From assembly GCA_947561395.2 (NCBI GenBank), contig OX387190.1:35142392-35206391 (forward strand): a stretch of 64,000 bases of DNA, given 5' to 3'. The notes below the pieces were generated by a model. It had not been told where the DNA came from and did not search any database. It worked only from the letters and a program-made list of their open reading frames with translations. Of this stretch, positions 49,711-60,500 are shown one piece after another (position 1 is the stretch's first letter; each line of letters begins with the position of its first letter). Source of the stretch: Buxus sempervirens. Lineage: Eukaryota > Streptophyta > Magnoliopsida > Buxales > Buxaceae. The position numbers and the translations under genes are program-made.

Positions 49711-49976
49711 TAAGTATCTTTGAAAACTTGGCGCAGACAATGTGGAAATTGAGGGTAATTTAATATTGCTGATCAACATTCTAAAAAATGAAAAGAGCTA
49801 CCATCCATAGTATTAAAGGGATTATCATGAAAGCAAGGGTTTTAATTCACCAATTCCCATATAATTGTATCTAACATGTATTTAGGGAGGCCAATAAAGT
49901 GGTCGAGTGTCCAGCAAATGATGCTTTGGATGCCTTTTCTTGTACACGGCGGGAGAAGCCATTCGTTTCTTGTTAG
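49711..49976 (+). mobile_element. LINE RNase H fragment, right half
   Basis: After the LTR A duplication the frame reads KLGADNVEIEG and LLINILKNEKSYHP, then, after a frameshift, GIIMKARVLIHQFPYNC, a stop, and HVFREANKVVECPANDA. These are the second half of an RNase H domain in the expected order. It contains stops and a frameshift, and the Asp of the late LAD-type motif is lost, so it is dead. The frame ends at TAG 49974-49976. Confidence 0.75.
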
Positions 49977-51401
49977 GCGCTCTTCAATCTTAGGCACTAG
50001 GATAAATTTTATATTAATATATTTATTCTTTGATTTCTTTATAAAAGAAAAATAAATAAATAAATAAATAAATAAAATGAGAAGTGCCTGGTGAAGTAGG
50101 GATCAAGCAGGGTGCCAAAGTTTTTTATAAACTATATTTCTTCTTTGATTTCTTGTGCTGGTCGGTACAAAAACCGAGATTAAAATTGGTGAACAAGATT
50201 TACTTTATTAAATATTTTTTTTAAATAAAATATATGGGCACAGCCAAAGTTCTAACCTTACCATAATTAAATATTTTTTATTGGTTACAATTATAATAAG
50301 AGTTCTAGTTATACTCAAACGTGCAATTTTGATTACTTAAGGAAAACTTAATTATTAAATGAGAAAAACATGTCGTTTCCTATTACTTAATAAAAGCTAA
50401 TTATTAAATAATAAACAAGTCATTTTATTGCTTAATAAAACCAAACTATTCAAAAAAGAAAAAATTTTGTCTCCATGTTTTAGGGTTTAGTTGTGTATGT
50501 TTCAAAGTTTTCCTAACTTTCTTTCTTACTACTTAAGGTTTTTTTCTTCCTTGACATCTATTTGAGGTAGAAGAAAATTTTCTCTTTCTACATTCTCTCT
50601 CAGAGTCTTTGTCGCATACGATCACAACCCACTATCTCTTTATCTTACGTTCAAAATAAGATCGTTTCCTCTGGTGTCACTCAGTGGTATTAGAGTGGAG
50701 CGGATGGATGGATGCCCCATTTCAATGAGGGGCCCACACCCCAAAACATATTCCAACCAATGGTTTCACTGATCTACCCGATTTTGGCAAAAGGATCGAC
50801 GGATGCCCCATTTCAATAGGGGCTCCACACCCCAAAACGTATCCCAGCTGGTGGTTTCCCTGATGCACCGGATTTTGGTAGAAGAAATGCATTTGGGCAA
50901 AATGAATTTGCATGTTACTATAAATGTAAAATAAAATTTAAAAATTAATCATTAGAAGGAGTGTAACCGTGTAAACAAGGACGCGACTGTCAAAAAGAGG
51001 ATCATACGCGTTCGTTAGTAGACAGACAGAACGACACCCCCTAAAATTTGACGTGCTTAACCACGATTGGCTAGAAGTTTAAAAACCCCCGTCCTTCGTC
51101 ATCTGACGCGACGGAGGCTCGGAACTCGTGAAAAGGGGGTCGATCCCTTTATTTCGCCGAACCAGGAATTTCGCGCTTGATTCATTCGTCTGCCCGAATT
51201 CGCCACCGAAACATAAAAACCAGAGCCACAAGCAATACTTAACTTAGCATGCAAGTCATGAGAATCAGAAAACCCCTCTATATTTCTCTCCTGGTGCTTT
51301 GCTCTGCTTTTGTGACCAAAAAAACTTTAATTCTTTTCATGCTAATGGCGACATTATGCTGCCATTTTGCTTTTTGAGAGAAAACCCAAATTACGTCTGC
51401 C
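49977..51401. other. Intergenic region with AAAT repeat and degraded retrotransposon
   Basis: An (AAAT)n run lies at about 50046-50078. At about 50686 TGGTATTAGAG resembles the initiator-Met primer-binding site TGGTATCAGAGC of plant LTR retrotransposons, preceded by pyrimidine-rich DNA that may be LTR sequence. Two copies of the ~92-bp module follow. The end of the region, from about 51100, is the presumed promoter of the membrane-protein gene. Confidence 0.5.
50700..50890 (+). repeat. Dispersed ~92-bp module, copies 2 and 3 in tandem
   Basis: Two adjacent copies start at 50700 and 50798. Shared sequence includes GGATGCCCCATTTCAAT, CCACACCCCAAAAC, GGTTTC and GATTTTGG. The single copy at 5789-5889 is more like the second of these, sharing TAGAAGAAATGC. 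Confidence 0.75.
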
Positions 51402-53854
51402 ATGTTCAAATTGAATGGGTTGCTCCTCCCTTTGTTTCTACTCTTAGTCTCTTCCTCTGCTCACTCGCCCAAGTTTCTCGTTTTTGGTTCCTCTGTTCGA
51501 GAACAGAGGTATAACAGACCAGATATTCTGCGTCATTTCAAATCCTACAATGGGTACTATGACATCAGAAACAAGCATTACTGGACTGTAAGTTTGCTTC
51601 ATACAATTTTAATCAAAATTAGCGTATACCCATTTGATTGAAATTCAAAATTTTGTTTTTTTGTCTAAAAGCTTCAAATTGATGGATTTTTTGTGATATC
51701 TGGCAGTCTGCTGCGTTTACAGGCATTCATGGATATGCAATAGCTGGAATTTGGATATTGGGTGGTTTGGGATTTGGAATTTTCATGATTGGGAAGAATC
51801 TGAACAGCTCTTCTTCTCCAGTTACAGATTATTCGGATTCTTACTACTTCATAGCCTTCTTGGTGATTGTTCTGTTCACACTTCTCGCCATGTAAGTCAT
51901 TTAATTTCCAGTTGCATTCCTGCTAATTTCCGCTTACTGACAGTATAGTGAATGCGTTGGCTGCATTCCAAGAATAAGAACGGGTAAAGCCGTTAAGAAC
52001 GGAAACTTCCTGCCTTGTCCCATTACAAATTTTCAATTCATCTAGTCTAATGTTTCTATGTTTTCTTCTCGTTGGACCTTTTGAAGAGTTGCTACAGGTT
52101 TGGTCCTTGCGGCGAATCGGAGCACAGTCCGGCGATCAAATAAGCTGAAAGAGACCCTTTTAGGTGCATTCGGGGATGCTCGCCGGTCCATTCGCAGAGT
52201 AATGGTGGCCATGAGAGATGTGCGCCATCTTTTGTGTCCTTACGACCCAACGACATGCCTTCAGCTAAATTCAACATCTCATAGTCTTGCAAAGGAGATG
52301 CAAATCATTCGACGTGTAGTACACAAGAGCCGACATTCCTTTGATCTCGTGATTCAAGCATCGTAATGAGCTAAACACTCTCCCCCATCAACGCTAGCCG
52401 TACTAATTCTGCGCTTAATTTGATTCTCTTTATATTTTCTTGTATATTTATATCTTAATTTCCATTTTTCTCTGCCCATTTCAGATACTTGGCAACTGTT
52501 GTGGTTGTGGCTTTGAACTTGGTGTCTGTAGTTGCTGCACTAGGCAAGTACTTTTTTCTTTCTAGCTGGCTTGTATTATCTGAAGCCTGGGATTATCCAC
52601 AAGCTAAAAATGAGCCTGAGCACTTAAAAAGCTTTAAATTAAAAGAGAATTTGTTGCTTTACTGCAGTTTTTCTTTTGCTGCACTGGCGCCCAGGTTTTG
52701 TAATGTAAGTGAAATACTATATAACCCCCTAATTGCATTTAGGTAGAATTAGTTAAAGATATATTTTTGTGGTAATTTTTTCCTAATTTTTTTTTCAGGG
52801 TAATTTTCATCTGCTGGATCTTGACAGCATTATGCTGGTTGCTTACAGGCTTCCATTTCGTCCTCTATACGTGAGTAGTAATTGTTTAAATAACCTTCAC
52901 TTAATGAGCTAGTCCTGCCATTGAGATAAATAAATGTAAATTTTATCTGTAGTAAGTACTCTTTGGGCACTGCAGCTTTGCAGAAGACACTTGTTCAGCT
53001 CTTGAGGAATTCGAACAAAATCCTGGAAAGAACAGTCTGCGCGCAATGATACCCTGTTTGGAACCAGCATATGGAGATCAAATCATGGTGGGGATTGGCT
53101 TTGCGATTCATAATTTTATAACAGAGGTTTGAAAATGCTTAAATACTCCGAATTCAGTCCAATATATATCCTCTCCCTTTGTAAAAGATAGAATAATGAG
53201 TCTGTTTGATGCAGTTGAATTCTAAAATAGAAAAGTATAGTAAGCTTATAAGAATGGACGAACAAAGCGACGATTTGCTGAGAGGATTTTGGAAGATTTG
53301 TGATCCCTTCCCTGATGCCCCAAACTACAGCTATAAGCCTGGAAATTGTCCTAACAACACCATTCCAATTGGCGAAATTCCAGATGTGAGTTCACTTGGA
53401 GAAACTTGTTTTTCTAGCTTGAATTACGGAAACTGAGTTAAAATCATTGGTTTTAATTTGTTTGGTAAATTAATGAGTGTAGATCCTGGAAAGATTTACA
53501 TGTTACAGAGGCACTTCAAGTGAAGCATGCAAGAAGGGTTGGAGAGACTTCCTTTCAGAGGCCACCATTGAAATGGCTTGGTCTTTTACTCACTCAATTC
53601 AGGACTTGATAAACGTTCTTCCAGATCTGCAGAATCTGTTACAATGCTCCTTTGTGAAAGACACCTTCAAGGACATCGTTTTGCATCAGTGTAGGCCGTT
53701 CAGGTCATCAACTCGATTTCTATGGGCATCCATGCTATCTCTTTCTACTTTGATGGTGATCTTGGTTTTAGCATGGGTGGCGAAAGCCTATTTAGACAAA
53801 GGGAAATGCTTCTCCAGGTGCTCCTTAAAGCCGAGCTCAGTACAGGAAGATTAG
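51402..53854 (+). CDS. Plant multi-pass membrane protein (At2g12400-like family)
   Basis: Ten exons join in phase: 51402-51587, 51707-51891, 51949-51983, 52098-52362, 52485-52543, 52668-52704, 52799-52870, 52976-53126, 53215-53385 and 53483-53854, giving 510 residues. A signal peptide (residues 1-21, Leu-rich) precedes membrane spans at about 69-88, 107-124, 225-250, 257-278 and 466-488. The region between spans 4 and 5 carries paired Cys (for example DTCSALEEF, MIPCLEP, FTCYRGTSSEACKKGW) and should be extracellular or lumenal. This architecture is that of an uncharacterised plant membrane family, sometimes labelled plasma membrane fusion protein. Intron 5 needs a GC donor, AG|gcaagt at 52544; the competing GT donor a few bases on shifts the frame and removes the fourth span. 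Several exons are very short (35 and 37 bp). Confidence 0.78.
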
Positions 53855-56800
53855 ATAAAAATGTGGGGTATACAGATTTTTCATTTTTCTTCTTTTTTGA
53901 GCTTAGAATTGCACTCCTTGGTAGTCGTAAGACATCGACTTACCAAAGGAGATTGATGTATATAACATAACATACTAAATAGCACATGCATGCAAGAGGA
54001 AACCCATGCAAGTGTATATAGCTGCTTGTAAGAAACCACAAAGGGTTATTTTTTGGTCAGAGTAATCTGTCCATGAAGACATTCTGCTAACGATTCTGTA
54101 TAAAAGCATTCTGTGCTTCAGCAGAAAATGATTCTGTATTTGTTATCGATCAATCTATATTATATGTATATATAAGAGGCCCCTTGGGATGCGTGCCAAC
54201 AACTATTCATGACTTTCCTGAAAAACCCTAACCGTTCGTTGTAAAGGTATCATTAATATAAGATTAAAATAGTTAAAACTCTATCTATTTATTTGAAATC
54301 TGGACGTACAGTTCCAAAACTGTTCCCTACCTCTACGTGCAGTATTTGCATGGGCATCATGTTGGTCTTAAACTAAGGGTTTTATGTAAAATAATGTTTG
54401 GTGCCTTAGTGAGGATTTTCGTTGGTTTTTTAAATTTATTTATTTATCCTTTCTGTTTTGTTTTATTTTTTTTTTGTTTCACAAGGTTGCAGCTGGGATT
54501 TTTGTTTGATAGCGTTTCCTATTTAGATAGAGTACAAGTTAGAGGCGGCAAAATCTGATTGGGTTCATTGGCATAAGTATGTCAAGTGTTACAATAGTAG
54601 GTTGAGGTCAACGCAATACAAGGTGTTGAGGTGTCCCTAAATTAATGAAAATCAACCTGACCAAACCAGAATAGTGGGTGTGTAGGTTGATTTGGTAGGT
54701 TTATAATATTAAACCGTCAACCTGCGGAATCTGACTCTTAATTACATGGCTTGACTCTGTACTACAAAAATATAAATTGACGAAGTGTTTTTGTAGACCT
54801 ACATACTTCTAACATGAAAATTTTGTCCTGTATTCATCATCTATACTTTTTTTTTCTTTGGGTTTAGGTACGCATTAATTATATACTCTTTCTTGGTTAG
54901 TTCGACTCATAAAAAAGATTACAGTTCTATCTTTTGGGAAATTAAAAAAAAAAAATTTTTTTTTGGGGTTTTTGAGCTTTAAATTTTAATATTAGGGTTC
55001 GATTAGTATATTACATTTTAACCATCTTCAAACATCCTTTTTACTATGATGCTGATCTCCCTTGTTGCTTGTTGGCATTTTCCTTTCGCTCGTTTTCCCA
55101 AAATATCCTTCTTAATTTTTAAACTAAAAACAAAAGTCCAAGACATTTTTGTGATATCAACCAATAAATATTTTGTTGCGCTTGCAAAACTAGGCTTACC
55201 ACTAGAGAACTTAATTCATTGACATAAAGATTCGTCTAAGCCTGATTTAATGGACTTGAAATCTGTTGGAGCCCATGATTGAAAAATCTGCTGGTCCAAC
55301 GATGAAACATGTGTCCACATAGGTGCATGAAGCTTACATGTATACACTGTACATTGTTGGATTAGCAGATATTCCAGCTTGAGTGACCAGTCAATATGGT
55401 CTCATTTAATGTGTGTGGCTAATCAAGTTAACACTACAAAAAAAAACGTTAAATGATATTCTTTCAAAAGTGAAGTGAAAAAGATCAAGTTACACCATGG
55501 AAAATTATGGTAATGGGATTTTATAAGGTTTTTTGGGGAAAAAAATTTGTGTTTGACTAGTTATTTTTTTACAAGGGGAAGGAAGTGCGATGTGCCTCGT
55601 AAAAAAAAGGAAACTTGGGTTTTAGTTGTGCTTTTTCAAAATAATTCAGATTTCGCCATCTAATAATTCTCTATGATTAAAAATTAGGGATACTTTGTTA
55701 AAATAACTGACAACAAGTGTTAGTTTACAGTTTACAAAGACTTTCCTAAAAAAACCCGTAAAAATATTTATAAACTTCTTTTTGCAACAAACCATGATTA
55801 TAAAAGGTTGACAAGAGCATTTTTGGAATTTATAATTGACAAGAGCATTTTTGGAAGAGATTATAAAAGGTTGACAAGAGCATTTTTGGAAGAGACGAAT
55901 AGTAAAATGACACTTGTTTTTTAATTATTTGAGAAAGTTATCACTTATTATCAATTACAAAGAATTAAATGACTGAATCTGAATTCTTCTTGAAAGCACC
56001 GCTAAAACCCATTTTATGCAGTAAAAAAAAATGGTTTTGAATGCCTTTTATCTCCCTGTAGAAGTACGTAAACAAATCCTTTTTTGGATATCAAATCTTA
56101 GTCTAAAATCACCGGGGTTCCTTTCTATACCATAGGTAGATAGTGTTTGGCAAATCTTCCCCAGATAATAAAGGGTAAATTTATCTTAGCGGCTCCTGAT
56201 GGTCTAGAGATACTGTAGCACTCACAAGGCCCCGCGTCGAGACTCGAGAAGCCTAGATTTCATTCTAGGAAGTCTCCAACTTCGCCGAATCAAGAAAGAA
56301 TTAAAGTGTAATTGAGACACAAATGATGGGGAATAAGGTCATCATTGGAGATCGTTGAAGCATAGATCTCAAAGGCACGGTGACACACTGCCAAGGGATC
56401 TTTGGTCCGAAGTCGTCATCATCCCTGGATTCACCTGAAACTAAATAATGAACAACCCAACCTGTTTGACGCTCTACGGTATCATTTTCTCCTTGTAAAT
56501 TCCTTTATCAGACGTTAACGATATTTTTGGGAACCTCGCAAGCCAAGCTTGTTTGGGTAAGGCAGATATGTATTGAAGATCATATGCGACAAATAAGTTG
56601 ATGAGCTTTGCTTGAATTTGCTGGACTATCTGGGTTTGAGAAATGGTGGGAAGAACATCAGCTGCAACACCCATGTCTGGAAATTTATCTCCGTTTGTGC
56701 TCGGAGGTATCTGCGTTACTAACAACTTATTTATCCTCTGTTCGTTTAAGTAATGATTTTATGCATCATGTCTCGTGCTATTTTAGCTTATTCTCGTTCT

Positions 56801-57592
56801 TAATTATTTTTTTTTTTAATTCCAAATGCCAAATGGTTAAGGAATTTTGAAGTCTCTGGTTGTCAAGAAAATAGCTTACGCGGTTTATAACTTTGATGTG
56901 GGATTTGGTCATGGTGAATTTTTTTTTTCTTTTAATCTTGGGCGAGTTGAAGTTCTATTGAAACGGGTATGCGGCAGTTCCTTTTTTTTTTTTTTTTTTT
57001 TCCACCTTTTTCCTAGGAGGAAAGGGTTAATTTTGCTCCTTTATTTTCCTTTTTGTTTTTGGCTGAATTGAAGATCTAATGTAACGGGTATGCTGGTTTT
57101 TTTTTTCCTGGTGCCTGTATGTGTTGATTTTTGCCCCAAATTTTTTTTTTCTGAGATGAAGTAGGTAGTTTATTTTTTCCTCTTTTTCCTTGCTATATAA
57201 AACTTTGTTTTCATCTATTGATTAATAATAGAATAAATTATATCTTAAAAATTAAAATGACTGATGTTCTGTTTTCCTGGAAGGGTTTGCTCTGATATCG
57301 ATCCTCTTTCTTGTCTAGTTATTCCTTGAGGAAATTGTTATTCTCTGAGGAACCTTGGTTTGTGATCAACTTTATTATGCAATTGGTCATGAACAATTCT
57401 TATGGCGAATTTAAATCTCCAGTTTTGGACATTTTATTCAGCATAGCAACTGTCTGTCTCTGTTTTATTCCTTTGACTTTTGAAAACATAGATTACTGAG
57501 GATGTAACTTATTTTTTATAGGGATGTGCTGGATCCATGTAGGTTGAATTTTCTTAACTACAGCATTATCTTGAAGATTAAAGGGGAGGGAA
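53855..57592. other. Intergenic region upstream of the GH43 gene
   Basis: It holds the membrane-protein 3' untranslated region, a MULE-type MITE (55609-56020) and AT-rich DNA with several poly(T) runs. The part from about 56500 is probably promoter and leader of the GH43 gene, possibly with noncoding exons that cannot be fixed from sequence alone. Open frames at 56474-56725 and 57311-57499 show no domain. Confidence 0.45.
55609..56020. mobile_element. MITE related to the 4517-4859 element
   Basis: The left end (GGAAACTTGGGTTTTAGTTG, then CTTTTTCAAAATAATTCAGATT) and the right end (minus strand: GGGTTTTAGCGGTGC, then GAATTCAGATTCAGTCA) match the ends of the MITE at 4517-4859. Flanking GTAAAAAAAA at 55599-55608 and 56021-56030 looks like a duplication but is A-rich and therefore weaker. 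Inside, the unit TTGACAAGAGCATTTTTGGAA occurs three times at about 55808-55892. Confidence 0.7.
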
Positions 57593-60500
57593 ATGAGGAT
57601 GAGGAACAAATACAGGAAACCAACTGCTTTCCATTTCAATGCAGGAAGCAGATGTACATTGTCTGCTGCAGTGTGGGTCCTGGTGGGGTGTGTTCTTATG
57701 TTCCATCTTTACTCCCTTGTTAGTCACACAAAGGAGGTAAGAAGAGAGAACCAATTGCGCTTGAATCACTTCCCACATATGCGTGAACTTGAAGAAGTGG
57801 AGGAAGAGAATATCCAAGTACCTCCACCACGGGGTAAACGTTCCCCACGTGCTACTAAAAGGAGGCCTAGGCGGGTGAGGACACTGATTGATGAATTCCT
57901 TGACGAGTCATCACAACTCAGGCACTTCTTTTTCCCTGACCGCAGAAATGCCATAAATCCCCTTAAAGAGTCAGATAATGATAGCTTGCACTTTTATCCT
58001 GGGAAGATTTGGTTAGATACTGCGGGGAATCCTATTCAAGCCCATGGAGGAGGGATTTTGTATGATGAAAAATGGAGGACATACTATTGGTATGGAGAGA
58101 ACAAAGAGGGCCCCACTTACTATGCTCATGAAAAAGGACCTGCACGGGTAATCCTTTTTTTTCCCCCTCTAATCCATTAATTTATGACTCATTTGAATTT
58201 CAAGTTGCATTAAGTTTTCAACTTTTTTTGTGGATTCAATTCCATTGCTTATATTTTGTCATGAGTCTTGCCTCTTTTTCTTATATATGACTGGGATTAG
58301 TGATTAGTGCCTATTTATGTCTTATTGTTCCTCACATGTGTGATTTTATTTTCCTGTTATTCTGAGAGGGAAAAGTGCTATGTCAAAATGGTTCACATAT
58401 GTAATGCGCACTATATGTAATGGGAGAGGGTCTCATGGACCAAACACAGAAATAATTTTTCCCAAAACAACGTTGCAATGCCCTGTTATATCATACTTGG
58501 TATTTTTGTTTCTAACTATCCAAATAATGGCCGTTAGCAATTTTAAGACCTTGGATGTCTCAAACAATTGCTCGTATAGGTGCAATACTGCATGTGACAA
58601 CTGCTAGTGTGTGTGGTGCATAAATATCACATCATAACATGTGCCAAGGATGCATGTTCCATGCATGCAACTTTCTCAAACTAAAATTCTTTTGATTTGC
58701 GACTCAATTGATATACATACAAAAAGTCTGTAAAATGGGTCTTGCTTGATGATGTATGCTGATTGTTTATGGGTCTTGGACTCTTTGTTGTCTGTTTTTT
58801 TCTTTTCCTCTTTGCTTTTAATTAGATAGTGATCCACTTGCTCATGGACCACTTTTTTTTGGGTGCTTGTCCATTTTATTTCTAATGCAAGTTAGCTTTA
58901 ACTCTGAAAAAAAAAAAATCTGTACAGTGGGATTGGAAACCATGGAAAGAAGGCAAGATTTTTCATCTTAGTTACAACTGTAGTCATTATTTGATCCCAG
59001 GTTATTGTGGTTATGTTGTTTGCTTGTACCTAGGACTCAATATTAAAGGTACAAGATTCACTGTATTGTGTTCAAACAAGGACTTCCTTGTGAACTTACT
59101 TCTCTTGAATCCGTTGTTATAAATTGACCAAATATTTTGTCCCTTGTCTGTCTAACACAATTGCCACCACCTGCCGTGGGTTCTATGAAAGGATTTTAAG
59201 TAATAATGTTATTGAGAAATTATTTACCTGGCTGCTTTCCAATTGTCAATTATGTGACTAGGGATAGATCTTGTGTAGATTTTGGAGCTTATGGCTAAGA
59301 TGGCTGTCGCTAATATTGACATGTTCTTTGTTTCTCCTCATTCAGTTAAATAGCATGAATACTTTTGTGCACAATCTTCATTTGGTGTGTATTTTTCACC
59401 TCCTAGTTGATGTAAGAGTTAACTGGTAGCCGGAAGTAGTCAGAGATGTGACAATCAATTAGTGGTAAACGAAGGTGCTTGGTTGGAGACAAGGATACGT
59501 GCAAAGAAAAGAAAACAGAGTTGAGGTGGGCTCATGAAAAAATTAGCACAAATTACATCCCAATTGATGCAAAAGTGTATCAAGCAGCCTCGAGTAGTCT
59601 GAGATGTGACCAAGTAATATAAGCAAGCAAAAAAATTTAATTGAAGATGAACAAATGTGAAAAGAAAAAAATGACAGAACAGGGGTGGAATTGTGATAAG
59701 AGATTAGCACAAGCTAAATACCTGTTAATTTAAGAATGTCTCCACGTAGCATCGAATAGTCAGATATGTGAATAAACTCTCTAGTTAAACCTAAATATTT
59801 AGTTGAAGTCAAGTTCAGTCATAAAGAAAAGAACCAATCGTAGTTAGAATTTTGTTAACTTCATCTGGCGTAATTAACATTTTTGTTGAGATCATGTTCT
59901 AGAAGGTGTTGATGCTCACACTTTGAGGCTTGCCTCATGGCAAGGGTCAAGAAAAACATCTCAAGTGTGATGCTTATATGAGACTTGGACTTCATTTATT
60001 TAGTTGTTTATTGTCTCTGGCTCTACCTCATGCACCAACTAAAATTAGGTTTACCTTCAATAGAGCTTATTCAAAAACTCAATTTTCTTAATACTAACAC
60101 TTCATTATTGATTTGAAAGTGTTCGGTATTCTTGACCTAGAAAGAGGGTTTATTTCTTGATCTAGTGGTCCCTTTGTAAGTGCTGACAGGATTTGAGGAA
60201 TAGCTTGCAGTAGTTTGTTCAAAACCAAAATTTTAGACCTCATATATTTTTCTTAATTATATTAGTATATGCTATTGTTATTTCAGTATGAATGTATGCT
60301 TGTGAGGCTTGCATTGTGTGTCTTGAGTCTTGCACGTCATGCTTTGGTCATGTGAAATATCTCACTTCTTGCATTAACATTTAAAAATAATGTCCTTGAC
60401 AATTCTACTACTAGCTACTTTGAAAAGTTCCGCTGTGATTGTCAAAACATGTGGCTAAAAGCCATCTTCAGGCAAAAAAGCATCTTCTGGATCAAGGTTC

